Source: Tritrichomonas musculus (taxonomy: Eukaryota; Parabasalia; Tritrichomonadida; Tritrichomonadidae). Taken from it: DNA of 64,000 nt. Positions 10,458 to 23,058 of the stretch are shown here, piece after piece. Numbering within the stretch: position 1 is the first letter of the stretch; every line of letters starts with the position of its first letter. Location: contig JAPFFF010000008.1 of the NCBI GenBank assembly GCA_039105265.1, positions 310,001-374,000 on the forward strand, read 5' to 3'. The position numbers were made by a program, and so were the translations under genes. Under the pieces are notes generated by a model. That model was not told where the DNA came from. It saw nothing but the letters and a program-made list of their open reading frames with translations, and ran no database searches.

Positions 10458-12335
10458 ATGAAAGAGAGTTTTACTAGGTTCCAAACTCTTTTTAATAAAT
10501 CTAAGATTCGATTACAAAATCAAGATTTAGAAGAAACCTTTTATAAATTCGATTTTCATTTATATGAAAAAAATATCAAGAGCGAGAAAGAAATTTCAGA
10601 ATTTTCAAACGAGTCAAGAATTATTGTAATAGATAAATATGAAGGATCTGATCAAAAAGAATATTTTTTTATTTGTTTTGATTACCATTTAATTCTTGTT
10701 GAAGGTAACCAAAACTTGACTGATTCACTTCTTTCAAAAATATCCAAATATGGTGATTCTGAAAAACATTATTTATATCGACATCCTATTTCTGAAAAAC
10801 TATTTCAACCAAGAAATGATTTTTTTTCATATTGAACAAAAGAACCGAAAAATTTCATCGTCAGAAGAAGACAAGATTTTTTTATATGAAATTGAAAATT
10901 TTTCATCAAAATTTTATATTAATGACCCCAAAATTGGATCAATTTTGATGAATATTGTGAGAATCATGAGTGGATTTTTGATCAAAAAAGTTACAAAAAA
11001 TTACGAGAAAAATATGAATCAAATAATTATGAGGACTTTGCAGATGAACAAAAAAAGATTGATCTAAAGAAGGAAGAATTTCTTCGTCTGAGAGAAGTTG
11101 GCAAAGGAAGTCTTGGCTCAGTTGAATTAATTTATCACATCAAACGAGAAGAATTATTTGCATTAAAAATTCCGAATGACGATACAAGTGAATCACAAGA
11201 ATTAATTGAACGAGAGTCATCGAGATATATGAAAATCGATCATCCATTCATTTGTCACTATTATGGCTCAGTTTCAATTGATCACAAAAAATGTCTTCTA
11301 CTCTAATTCATTGAAGGTAAAACACTGGATAAATTCAATTTGAAATCTCTTGAAGAAGATGAAAAATGCAGGATCATTTTCAAACTGATTCTTACTATTC
11401 AATATCTTCACGGAAAAGAATTCATATATCGAGACTTGTATTTAGATAACATTATTATTAACAGCATGAATGATCCAATTTTGATTGATTTTGATCGATT
11501 AATTCAAACCGACGACACAACAAAAGTAGAACAAAAGACTTTAAATTTCCAGAAAATCCAATTACCAGAACTGGAAAGAGGTGAATATTTTACCTCCAAA
11601 TCAGACATTTTATTATTAGGATTCATTATCTATTACATTTATTATGAGAAAATTCCAACACGCAGTAACCAGTATGAAAACACGAATAAGCCATTATTTT
11701 ATGACATATCCAACATTGAATATGAATCAGAAGCAAAATTTTTTTCATCATGTTTTTTAAATGAACCAAACGAAAGACCTACTATAGATGAACTCTTTCA
11801 TCTATTCGACAAATGTTTTTACGCTATTTTTGAACTTAAAAGAAACAAGGAACAAAAAATGATTGAAATTTTTGAAAGCAATTCATTAAACAACAAACAC
11901 AATTTGTATTTTCTTGGTAAATTTTATTTTTTTGGTTTATATGCTACATATCCTTTCAGCCCAAACTCTAAATATCTAAATTCTTTAGAAGAAAAAATGA
12001 CTTTGGCAGGTAAATCTATTATTCGAGATATTGATAGAAGCATTTATTATTATTGTATGGCTGCAAATCAAAATTCTCTGGAAGCTCAAACAAGACTTGG
12101 AGATATTTATTATGACGGAGAATATGTTCCTAAAGACATCAACAAGGCCATCCATTATTATTCACTTGCTGTAAAAAATCATGACTCATATGCATCTTTT
12201 CAACTTGGAAATATTTATAAAGAAGGCAAATATGTTCCACGTGACATCGACAAAGCAATTCATTATTTCCAACTTGCTTCATATGATCCAGATTATTCAA
12301 TAAAAGATGATCTTGAGTCAGACTTGAAGAACTAG
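10458..12335 (+). pseudogene. Kinase-Sel1 repeat pseudogene
   Basis: Order: family N-terminal domain (IIVIDKYEGSDQKEYFFICF), protein kinase domain (glycine loop GKGSLGSVEL near 11098, Lys in FALKI, YRD in place of HRD, DFD in place of DFG) and a short C-terminal Sel1 array (DINKAIHYYSLAVKNHDSYA). Breaks: a frame loss near 10825 after FQPRNDFFSY, a second near 10990 where one A of an A-run is missing relative to the copy at 2291, and TAA at 11304-11306 replacing a Glu codon. The C-lobe and Sel1 region (11340-12335) is an intact ORF, but the catalytic domain is split. The tandem neighbour at 12485 is its paralogue. Confidence 0.75.
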
Positions 12336-15300
12336 ATTGTAATATAACCAGTATCAATCTCGAAAAACATTTAAAAGAGTATGAATCAATAAGAAACGAT
12401 ATAAAGTCTGATACAATTCATAAACTGTATTCTAACTTCATTTTCTCACATTATAAATTTCAAAATACTGATGACGATCATGTTTTGTTCACAAATAAGG
12501 ACAAATTGTTTTTTTATTTGAAAAATTTTAAATTTATCGTATTTGACATCAAATATTCAAAATCAACAGAAAAAAGTATATATTCTCAAATTGTTGAAGT
12601 TATTATTTGCGTTGAAAATAATTGCATCATTGTTGAAAACATCCCTATTACTGTATTAAAAGAAATAATCAAAAAACTTGAAAGTGAAAATATAAAAATT
12701 ATTAACATTGACTTTGCTATAAAAGAAAATTGTAAATCAAAAGAAGATATTTTTTTGAAAGAAGAGATTGAAAATTTTGAATCAAAATTCAAAGATGAAA
12801 TAAAAAACAATAAATTTGTAAAACAGACAATTTCATCAATAATCACTTATTCAGTTCATAGATTTTTTAATCCCACAAAATATTTCAAAGATCAATCATT
12901 TTTCAAATATTCAGATAGAGAAATTGAAGAAAATGAAATTCTAGCATCAATCAATGATATTTTATATTCATCAGATGAAGATGAACCATTTGAGAGAAAA
13001 ATGAGAGATATTGTTAAAAGAATTAAAGATAACGAACATCAAATAATTCAGAAACGAGAATTCAAAGAAGAAGAATTCATTGTATTAAGAAACATAACTT
13101 GTAAAGAAGAATCATCGATTAGTTTAGTTATTCATTGTGATAGTCTTCATATTTATGCGATGAAAAAAATAAAGAATATAAAACATAAAACCAAAGAAAT
13201 TGAACATGAAATCGATTTCTGTTCGAACTATTCACATCGAGTTTTCACACCATTTTATGGATTTGTTAAATCAGAAAACAACGATGATATAATTGGGTTT
13301 ATTTATAAATACATGAGCAACAATTCACTTTCTTCTTATTTATCATCCAAGAAAGCATATAAAGAGAAAGATGAAGATGATATATTCATAATGACCACGA
13401 TTCTTCGTATTTCTTCAGGTATTGAATATCTTCAATCAAAATCACTCATTCATCGAGATCTCAAACCATCAAACATTCTTCTTGATCATGATTTCATTCC
13501 TTACATTTCAGATTTTGAAACTATTCGTTCAATAAATGATGAATCCAAATCAACACCAATGACGAATGATCTTGGATCACTTCGATACACGTCACCAGAA
13601 CAAGATGATGGTAAAGAACTCACATATGCTACAGATATTTATTCATTTGGTCTTATTATCTACTTTTTATATGAGCAAGAAAACATGTATGATACAAATT
13701 TGATTTCTATTTTCGACAAAAAACGAAACTACAACATCAAATCTATTCAAAAATCATCAACCAAAATGAACAACCTTTATAAGAAATGTGTTAAATATGA
13801 ACAAACGGCAAGGCCAACAATAGATGAAATCAAAACCATTACTATTGATGAAATTGAATCATACTGTTATTTCCAACAATATTTTAATTTAATTGGAACA
13901 GATGACAACTTTCAACTAGCACTACAATTTATGTATGAAAATATTCTGATTTCAATAGATAACACAGAAAAATCAGATACTCATTTTAAATCTATAATGA
14001 TTAAGCGAGATTATTTAGATGCCAAAAAATATTTTATGCTCTTAACTAAAGATAATGGTTCAGATGCCTTTAAAAATTTGGGAACTATTTATTATTATGG
14101 CAAAGGAGTTAAACAAAATTATTTGAAAGCCAAAAATTTTTACGAACTATCAGCCAAACAAAACAACTCAGATGCCTTTAATTATTTAGGAAATCTTTAT
14201 CAATATGGCGAAGGAGTCAAACGAGATTATTTGAAAGCCAAAGAATATTATGAACTATCAGCCAAACAAAACAACTCACATGCCTTTATTAAATTAGGAG
14301 ATCTTTATCATTCTGGCGAAGGAGTCGAACAAGATTATTTGAAAGCCAAAGAATATTATGAACTATCAGCCAAACAAAACAACTCACATGCCTTTATTAA
14401 ATTAGGAGATCTTTATTATTCTGGCGAAGGAGTCAAACAAGATTATTTGAAAGCCAAAGAATATTATGAACTATCAGCCAAACAAAACAACTCAGATGCC
14501 TTTTTTAATTTAGGATATCTTTATCAAAGTGGACTAGGAGTTGCAAAAGATTATTTGAAAGCTAAAAAATACAATGAGTTATCTGCAAAAAAAGGAAACT
14601 CTTTTGCCTATTTTGTTTTGGGTAATTTTTATCATGATGGACTCGGTGTTGATAAAAATTATAAAGTAGCAAAAAAATATTATGAAATGGCTGCTAAGAA
14701 AGGAAATTATTTGGCATATATACAATTAGGAGACATGTATTTTAAAGGCGAAGGAGTTGAGCAAGATTATATAAAAGCAAGAAATTTTTATGAAGTGACA
14801 GCTGTAATTAACAATATGGATGCTCTTTTCAAATTAGGTGTTATTTATTTGAATGGATATGGTGTTGAGCGAGATTATCATAAAGCAATAAAATATTTTG
14901 AATTATCAGCAAAACAAAATAACGCAGATGCATTGTTTTTCTTAGGAATGCATTATTCATCGAATGAAATCTGTGATCGAAATATTTCGAAATCAATCGA
15001 AAACTATCTCAAATGCATACAAATTGAGAGAGGGGATATTGTCATGCATTCTTCAAAAGAAAAGACGAAAGCAAGGACTTTCAAAAATAACAGATATCGT
15101 CATCGTGCGATGAATGATCTTGGATTGATTTATTTGCTGGATTTTGAAGATTTTGAGAAAGGGAATGAATATATCAAAGAATCGGCGTTCAGCGAGTATC
15201 CATTTGGACAGAACAACTTTGGTTTAATCAACGAAATTTATCTTGGTGAGATATTAAAAGCGGAACATTTCTATGAACGATCATCAGAGCATTGTTTCTC

Positions 15301-16213
15301 ACTTGCAGAATACAATCTTGGATATTTGAAAGAAAAATCAGGGAGAGAAGAAGAATCGATTGAATATTACATCAAAGCATCAGAATATGAAGATAAACCG
15401 CTGATTTTCCGCAACATTGAACATCAAGACACTCGACTTACAATCTCTAAAACATTTGTTGTCTGTTTCACGAATCTCAAACTTTTTGAATATTATTTTA
15501 ATAAAGGAAATTCAGATGAATCAAGAAAATACTTCATTAAATCATTTTCGAAACTGACAATCAAAGAGAAAGATGAAGAATATTCATATCAATTTGAACT
15601 TCGATTTGATCACAATGATGTTCAAAAATCAATTTCATATCTCAAAACTTTCATTTTCAATTTCCCATCATTTAATTTGTTCAACCAACCGTCATTGAAA
15701 ACAATTTTGCAGTATCTGAAAATCAAGAATGAAAATGATCAAGAAAATAAGCATCAAAAAAGATCCAAAAAATCCAAAAAATCGAAACGAAAGACAGAAT
15801 CCGTAAAAAATCATTCAATTCATCGAGCAATGAAAGAAGAAAATTTTTATCATAAAATAAAATTATCAAACATGATTGAAAATGAAGAGCATGAAGATGA
15901 AGAAGATGAAGAAATTGGAGGATGTGCAAATGAAGGAGTCACCATATTTTCAGATCCAGGAGAATTCATCGATTTTGTTTATAAAAACGAACAACAGAAA
16001 ACGATTCTTATTGAATCGATCAGAGATATAATTCAAAGTATGAAAGAAATATTGTATACCCCGCCATATGTTATCTTATTTGGTCGACTACATATTCGAA
16101 AACGAAAAGATTGTTACAAAGAAATCAACGAACTTTTCCCACATCAGAAAGAAATCAACGAACTTTTCTATGAAGGTCTTGATATTGAAGAATTTCACTA
16201 TCACAAAACCTAA
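12316..16213 (+). CDS. Large kinase-Sel1 repeat protein (about 1,240 residues; 5' end uncertain)
   Basis: Counting from TTG 12485: residues 1-180 are the family N-terminal domain; about 195-460 a protein kinase with Lys in YAMKKI (227/228), Glu242, HRDLKPSN (323-330), DFE instead of DFG (343-345), SPE instead of APE and DIYSFG (384-389). About 505-1000 are Sel1/TPR-like repeats, many nearly identical 36-residue units. The tail has a Lys/Ser-rich stretch (KRSKKSKKSKRK) then an acidic stretch and a short globular end. Sel1 arrays usually act as protein-binding scaffolds. There is no in-frame ATG upstream of the kinase: the frame stays open back to about 12316 and the first Met is near residue 173. 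So the gene may be 5'-truncated or once continuous with the preceding kinase-Sel1 gene, which it overlaps in another frame. Confidence 0.7.
14088..14530 (+). repeat. 108-bp tandem repeats encoding identical Sel1 units
   Basis: About four head-to-tail copies of a 108-bp unit (core encoding DYLKAKEYYELSAKQNNS) are nearly identical at DNA level, unlike the diverged Sel1 units on either side. This indicates recent in-frame expansion or gene conversion. Confidence 0.85.
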
Positions 16214-16261
16214 ATTCAATAATTTATCTAAAAATTTTAATTCAATTTTTATTTTTTAAAA

Positions 16262-16890
16262 TGACGAAAGAGAATCAAATAAAGAATTAAGATCTGAACT
16301 TACCAAAAATTATGACATAATTGAAAATAAGGATAACAAAATTTACTATTTAAAATAGTATATTAAGGATGAAACGTTACGTTTTTATGGCAAAGGAGAT
16401 GATGAACAAAAGAACTTTTCTTTTGAAATTACAAAGAAAAGTCTCAACATGAATAGCGATCATTATAAATGTACAAAATATATTAAACAACAGTTCGAAA
16501 ATAAATATGGCGGAGGTTGGTCCGTATTTCTTAAAACACGAAATTATAGTAACTCTTTTTTTACTTATTCCATATGGGTGAATTTGTTGTCAGTATTTTC
16601 AAATCTAATGTTGGAAATGAAGCATTACGTTTATATGACAAAGAAAAATATGACAAAGTTAATATTTTGCAATAGATACTTCTAGAAAAAGCTTCGAAAT
16701 GCATGGCAACTTTTTTGATCGCCCAAAATATATTAAAGAACAATTAGAAAGCAAGTATGGTGGTGTTATGTGTGCTATTCTTCGGGCAAGAAATTATGGT
16801 ATTTTTTGCTTTAATTATTATGATGATTGCTACATTGATTTCAACATGGATGAATTTCTTGTCTGACAGTTAGAAATTACTATAAAACTT
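16262..16890 (+). pseudogene. Degenerate tandem dynein-light-chain-like (LC8-type) gene
   Basis: Two related units are visible. Unit 1: YIKQQFENKYGGGWSVFLKT then, after a frame change near 16555, MGEFVVSIFKSNVG; this matches the LC8 pattern (YIKKEFDKKY...W...G......FYLGQVA..LFKSG). Unit 2: PKYIKEQLESKYGGVMCAIL, ending FNMDEFLV. Each unit is preceded by a related linker (DETLRFYGKGDDEQ, NEALRLYDKEKYD). In-frame TAG and frameshifts break it throughout. LC8 proteins are dimeric hubs of dynein and other complexes and normally are one domain of about 90 residues, so a tandem copy is unusual even as a relic. Confidence 0.6.
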
Positions 16891-17519
16891 GAACGATCTT
16901 ATATTAAATAAATATTTTTTTATTCAAATATTAAAATTATTATTATTTGACTTTATGGTTTCTATTATAACTTTATTTCTATTAAATAATCTTTTATCCA
17001 GCATCATGACAACGATATGCATATCAGTTAAGGCAATTTAAAATACTGATGATATTATAAATAAATATTTATTCAAGAAAAATACCATAAAGAAAAAGAT
17101 GAAGAAATCCAAAAGCCAAAAAGAAGAAAGCCAAAGATTGTTAAGAATCCTAAAAATGCTTCAAAATCAAAATTCAGCGACATCAACAACAGCAAAGAAC
17201 GAAAAATAAATAAATAAATAAAATAGCCAGCTAGAAAAAACTTCTATAATTCTTTTCACCATAATTTATCCTTTTATAAAATCAAAAAGTAAAATTATTG
17301 AATAAACTGATTGAAAACCAAATATTTAAAAAGTTTTAATTTTCAATGAATCATCCTTGCCTTCACTTTCTTCTTTATCTTGTATCGTCATCTTCACTGA
17401 GATAATATTTATTTTCATCTTCATCATTATCGAAAAAAAAAAAAATCTTTATGGGTTATTAGGAGATAGGTAACTTTTTGAATGGATTCTTAAAAGTTGA
17501 TCGTTCATGCGAATTTTTC
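16891..17519. other. AT-rich spacer with a Lys-rich ORF remnant
   Basis: Mostly AT-rich. A frame around 17085-17210 reads EIQKPKRRKPKIVKNPKNAS before a stop, a short basic tail-like remnant without a gene start. Nothing else is recognised. Confidence 0.4.
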
Positions 17520-17880
17520 GACCAGCAACGATCTTTCAATTTTTTTCATGAATTTTTAAATTGATAGCCAAACATTGGATGGTAGTCATGGAACTCCATC
17601 GGTGACAAGTTCATGCATTAAAATCTGAAAAGAATAAGCATCTGCTTTTCTGTCGTAATGAGTGATTTCAGTCACTTCTAGTTCTACGTAAATGGAAGTT
17701 CCGTATTTTTTCAATTGTATGCTTGAATGGACTTTTTAATATTGTTTTGAAAGACCGAGATCTGTAATATGATACTAAATGTTGCCCAGCTTGAAATCGC
17801 GGTGTATAATTTGGGGTCGATGAAAGTGCATCATTCTGTAGACAACTCCAATAAGAATAATTTGTCAAAATTGTAATTCG
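17520..17880 (-). pseudogene. TKL-type protein kinase fragment
   Basis: On the minus strand one frame reads MMHFHRPQIIHRDFKLGNI, an HRD catalytic loop, then TAG, then ITDLGLSKQY (DLG in place of DFG), and further down HYDRKADAYSFQILMHELVT, the F-helix region of a TKL kinase. It has no glycine loop or catalytic Lys upstream and carries several stops. The neighbouring frame MTNYSYWSCL is a shadow. It is related to the multi-kinase gene at 54438. Confidence 0.65.
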
Positions 17881-18717
17881 TTTCTATTAATCTTGATTTT
17901 TGCAGTAAATTTAACATGCTTTAGCTTTTTGAACAGAACAAACAAAATCAAATCCGCCTGAGTCAAGCTGCTGAATGATCTTAAAAACTTTGATGCCAAT
18001 TATGAATAATCATATAAAATTCAATTTTGATAATTTGAAAAAAAAATATTATCGGATATCAAAAATACCAATATCTCACAATTTAAAAACTAAAAATAAA
18101 GAAAAAAGTATTTACTATTTATAATATACTTAATTAAATAAGTGTAGTTATTTTTTGCTGCATTTCTGGGAAGAATAAAAAAAATAAAACAAGATACGTT
18201 TTTTTTTTTTTTTTTTGAGTGAACCATTGAAATTTTTGATATGGACATTATTAAATATTTCAATAGTTTTCACAAAAGTTGTCCTTCACTAATTATTAGA
18301 TTTATCTAAAAAAGAAAAGATATATTTTTAATTAACTTCATTTTTTGTATTTTTCATCATATCAATTGTTAAAAAAATAATTCATTATTATTTAATTGTT
18401 TAAAATGATTTCATAGGAAAAAAAAACAAATGAGCCAAATGCAACCAAAATTACCAAAAAGAAATTAAATCAACCATTTTAAATGATTTCCCTTATTATC
18501 ATAAATGGTTTTTTTTATACAAATTCATGGATTAATATAAAATTATTACACAAATAATAAAAATAACTAATTTAAAGCAATGTCAAATTTATCTTCTAAT
18601 TTATATAAAACTTTATCATTAAAAATAAATAAAAATAAAAAACATAGAAAATCTTCCTATCAGCATCAAATATTTTGGAAGAAGATTCAGTTGTGAATAA
18701 AGAATTTTTTTGGTGAT
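17881..18717. other. AT-rich intergenic stretch, nothing recognised
   Basis: Long A and T runs (for example T-run near 18201-18215). No coding or RNA signal was found. Confidence 0.6.
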
Positions 18718-19458
18718 CTAAATTTGTTCAACCATGAAATTATAGGAAATATCTGGGTTTTGTGTCAAAAGTTGGAATTCATCGTTGGTTGCAAAGAAAT
18801 CAACAGTATTTAGATAGTCTTCACCATAGTAAACTTGATTGTATTCATTTTGGGCTACTTGGATGTTTATTGAATCTTGAGTTTCTTCGTCATTTACATA
18901 TTTCTTACATAAGAAGTAATTCCATCTATTTTTTAGAGAGTTTGGTGTTCTTCCTGGAAAGTATTTCTTGAGAAGAGACCATTTAGAGCCATATTGTGAA
19001 TATAGATTTGTGAGTAAATCATCTTCTTCATTGGACCATTCACCTTTAAAGTATCCTGGTACAAGATAATTGAAATATCTATCTCTGCATTGTCTTGAAG
19101 ACCTTCCGTCCATTAACGAGGAAATTAATGACCATTTTCGAGTACCATATGTTTTTACTAAATTCTTTAATTTTTCATCTTCATCTTCAGTGAAAAATAC
19201 TCTTTTCTTTTTTGTAGCTTGATTATTTAATGAATTTTGGGAATTGTTTGCATTTTTTTTGGTTTGACAATTAGTAATATTTGTTGCTTTTATAGGAATT
19301 TGATTGATAAAAACATTAGGGTTTACACTTATATTAAAATTATTATCTGTTACTGGATATTTTGATGTTAAAATAACTTTATCATTTTGCTGAGCCAAGT
19401 TGTTTGGCAAACTTTTGCTGAAAAGCAATTCATTAGAATATGAAGATGGTGTAGTCAT
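18718..19458 (-). CDS. R2R3 Myb DNA-binding protein
   Basis: 246 residues from the ATG at 19458. The longer upstream frame to 19656 was rejected because it reads as Phe/Ile/Lys-rich spacer. Residues about 85-132 form one Myb repeat (FFTEDEDEKLKNLVKTYG...WSLISSLMDGRSSRQCRDRY) and 138-183 a second (EWSNEEDDLLTNLYSQYGSK...LLKKYFPGRTPNSLKNRW). Conserved Trp residues are present in most positions; the first Trp of repeat one is Phe, which is common. The N-terminal 80 residues are Ser/Asn-rich and probably disordered, and a KKKR motif precedes the DNA-binding domain (possible nuclear signal). Trichomonad Myb proteins of this size bind promoters, including iron-responsive and initiator elements. No lesions seen. 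Confidence 0.9.
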   Translation of the reverse strand: MTTPSSYSNELLFSKSLPNNLAQQNDKVILTSKYPVTDNNFNISVNPNVFINQIPIKATNITNCQTKKNANNSQNSLNNQATKKKRVFFTEDEDEKLKNLVKTYGTRKWSLISSLMDGRSSRQCRDRYFNYLVPGYFKGEWSNEEDDLLTNLYSQYGSKWSLLKKYFPGRTPNSLKNRWNYFLCKKYVNDEETQDSINIQVAQNEYNQVYYGEDYLNTVDFFATNDEFQLLTQNPDISYNFMVEQI

Positions 19459-20857
19459 AATTTCTATTATTACTTTGGACTTAAATATCAAACAAAAAAA
19501 TGATCGATATGAAAAAAAAAGTGAATTTAAAAAATTGAATAGGAAATAATGGATGAAAGTTTTTGATATTAAATATGTTAACTCAAAAAGTTGCATTCCT
19601 TTATTGAAAGTTATCATCACTTCATATAAAAATTTTATTTCCTTTATTTTTTTCATCGAATATTTGACTAATCAAGGTGCTGATCTATTACCATATAAAA
19701 ATTTAGCTATTCAATTTTTTTTTTTTTAATAATAAAAAATGAAATTCTAATTATATTTATACTGCATTTTATAGATAAATCATTTCAAATATCGGAAATA
19801 TCAGATTATGAATAAAAATTCTGGTATTTGAGAAATAATCATCAAGAAGATTACGTAATAAAAAATAAAAATAAAGCTTCCAAATAAATGTTATATCGTA
19901 ACATCAAATAAAAAAACAAAATATGATATTGTTTCATAGATCAATGAATATAATAATATAATTCATAATATGAAAAAAAAAAAAATCAATATTGTTTTGA
20001 GAATCTAGCACAATATTGGAAATAAAAAATATTGTGGGAATATTGCATAACTTGTATTATTTTTTTTATTTCAAATTATTTTTGATAAATAATATTATTG
20101 CTATATATTGATTAATTCGTTATAATTTTCGTTATTATATCTAAAGCCAGAAAAATTTTTACTTTTATTGGATAATAATCAGGATAAAAAAATTTTGCTT
20201 TTGAAAAAATAATATAGAATTATTAAACGCTTACCTAAAAAATTAGCCTTATAAAAACAGTTATTAAACTCAATATGAACTATTGAAATGTATTCAATTG
20301 TTTTTCAATAAAATAAAAAAAATTGAGAGGATGTAAAATTTTAAAAAAATATCGGTCTGGTGAAATATCACAATCATTGACCTAAACTTTTTCTGAATTT
20401 AAACTATCAAAATATATTTTCTAAGATTTTTTTCAATATTGAAAAGTTTATATAACAATTTGATAACAATATATTAATAAATTATTTTATATATCATGAA
20501 AAAGTAAAAATAAAATAAAAAAGTGATAAAAAAATTAAGATATCTAGTAAACAAATTAATTTTTTTTGTATGTTTTACAAAATATTTTTTCTATTCAAAA
20601 AGAGATTAAAAAATTTGGGTTCTCAATTTAAAATTTGCAAAAATATGAATATCTCAATGAAAACAAGAAAAATCAATGATAAAAATATGTAAATAAAACA
20701 GTTAAATAATATATAAAAAAGTATATGTTCATTGCCAATTTTTTAATTTCTCATGTATTGCCAAAGAGCATAGAATTCAAAATAAATTCAATGATATATA
20801 TAATTCGTTGAATTTTTATTAAAAAAACAACAGATTATAATTTAATGCCTTGATTAA
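19459..20857. other. 1.4-kb AT-rich intergenic stretch, nothing recognised
   Basis: Both strands lack coding-like composition. Only A/T homopolymers and simple AT motifs are seen. Confidence 0.6.
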
Positions 20858-22600
20858 TTATATCTTTTTCATGATCATGATCTTCATTATATTCAGCATT
20901 ATCAGTATCATCAGTTTCTTTTTCTTTTTCTTCTTTTTTCTAAGCCTTGCCAAAGATATAGCTTGCATTATCAAGATAACAATTGGAATAAAAACGAAAA
21001 TTTGGCTTAAAATTGACAAAGCAGTAGTAGTTGACTGATAAAGTGTTGCGCTCACAATAATGACAATCAATACAATGTGTAACGCTTCAAGAAGGAAATA
21101 AACAATGAGGTAATAATTCCATCTTTTAGTTTGAATCATGAAAGCAATCTAAGCGAAAATAATTGTTGAAGGCAGAAGAACAATTAAAGCGAAAAAGCAA
21201 GTCAACGTCAAAGACCAATGATCCAAAGCGAAAGAACCCAAATAATAACCAAAAAATCCAACAAATCCGTAATATTTTCCAACCTTAATCAAGCAAAAAG
21301 GCACAAAAAGAGGAGTAAAAATGAAGAAAAAATAAACAATTTGCATCCATTTTGAAATCACCTGATAAAACTGTGATTTCATATAAGTAAAACCAAATAT
21401 AATTGAAATGCATTCAATTGCAGTTCTCTTACAATTTTTTGTGTATTCAGCATTCTTTCCCCAGACCCAGTTGCAATAATAACTAAAGGAATTGAATGGC
21501 GGAAAAGGGCACCAAGTTATCCATATTAAAATCCAACAAATAACGCCAACAACCAACAATGCTTTACGTGAAGAAACGTCAGTATCAAGTTTTTCACGAT
21601 CAAGTTGAACAAAATTTCCTGTAACAAAAACGGTTGTTCCATTGAAATCCACTGAAAAAGTGGGAATAAATTCAGTGAAGATTGTTTGATTTACTATGTC
21701 ATTTTGGTCACATAACTGCTTTAATGATGTTGAGTATAATGACTGGTTCCGTCGAATAACACGCTGAATCTTAAGAAGAGTTGAATTCGATTTGTAACCA
21801 GTTGATTTACAACGGCAAGTGACGGTTATACTCAAATTTGGATTCTCTGAAAAATGGACAACTCTGACATCGGCTTGATTGAATGTATTGAATGAAAAAT
21901 CGGTCCGATGACTGATGATTTTCTTTGAGATTGGATACGTGACAATAGTCTTTCAAGCTTCAAGTTGTATGAATGATCATCAAAATTACCGTTATCAACC
22001 GTTATATACCGATATGCTTGGGATCCTTTCAAGCCTCTTTTTATCGCCCACGGATGAATTTCGAGTGCTGTGTTTCTATGAACAATTAACTCACGAGTGA
22101 GGCCAGCTAAAAAGACAGTCATGTTACTTGTTGTTATGACTTTCATTAACGTCTTTTTGCTCTTTGACCTCACTCGCTCAGTTGTGTACGTCAATGGAAA
22201 ATGTGTGATCAAAATGCGTGATCAAAATGCGTGCATTTGAATCTGTTGGTTTTGATAAAACTGACTCGATTCTATCAATCATTCCACTTTTTATGTTCAT
22301 GTAATAACCTAGTTCAGCATTAACTGTCGGATAATGATATGCATTCATTACAAAAATGTCAATATTGTCATGCTTCACTTTAGAAATGAGAAAATTGTCA
22401 TATTTTTCATATATTTGGTTTTCTTTGTAAAAATCAACATACTGTATAATATAATGTTTTGGAGAGTTGTAGACATCAATGCCAAATTCATCATGGTTGC
22501 CTGACGCTACAATTATGAAATCGTCTGGATAATCTTTGACTATGTTAACATATGAATTAAAATCTTTTTAATTTGATGACAATGCTTTATCATACTTCTA
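20858..22600 (-). pseudogene. TMEM62-like metallophosphoesterase membrane protein, broken
   Basis: Minus-strand order matches TMEM62: the second half of a calcineurin-like phosphoesterase (VASGNHDEFGIDVYN near 22490; ILITHF near 22220; FLAGLTRELIVHRNTALEIH), a beta-rich domain (SITVTCRCKSTG), then about six hydrophobic segments from residue KALLVVGVICWILIWITW to VILIMQAISLA and a Lys-rich C-terminus. The first metal-binding motifs (DxH, GDxxD) are missing, so the 5' end is lost. Lesions: a 13-bp tandem duplication at 22207-22232 shifts frame; a further frame change occurs near 21950; an in-frame TAG lies at 21149-21151 just before the last 93 codons; and TAA interrupts the frame near 22570. 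Separate ORF calls in this area are pieces of this one gene. Confidence 0.7.
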
Positions 22601-23058
22601 GAGCCATAAAAAATGTTCACATATAAATATGATAGTATAATGCATTTACATTTTATAAATGCTACATATATCCAAAAATATCATAAGAAAAAATATGATA
22701 ATGATTATCCTTTCATTTTTCGATACTAAATATATCTGTATACGTGCTATATCGATTTAAAAAATATTAATATATTCTTTAAATATCATATAATGCATAA
22801 AATCGGATTAAAAACATGAAAAATTGGATAGATGTGATATGACTATTTTATCATTCAAAATAAGATGAGTACTCCCATATGTGTGGGTAGACGATCAAAA
22901 TTCGTTAAATTATTTAAAATTTTTATTTATTAAAAATTTTTTTATTTTATTTTTATATATATAATAATATAAAAAAGCATTTAATTAATAAAAGTTGACC
23001 AAATTAAGATTTATAATTTTTCAATAGTAATATAAATATTGAAAGAAATTTAAAATCA
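22601..23058. other. AT-rich spacer, no gene
   Basis: No coding signal. A small GC-richer motif at about 22866-22895 (ACTCCCATATGTGTGGGTAG) stands out but has no assigned role. Confidence 0.5.

Noticed and set aside
18762-18971. 69-codon plus ORF over the Myb gene
   Set aside because: Antisense shadow of the R3 Myb region.
19459-19656. Upstream start for the Myb gene at 19656
   Set aside because: The extra 66 residues are Phe/Ile/Lys-rich spacer translation; ATG 19458 gives a normal family N-terminus.
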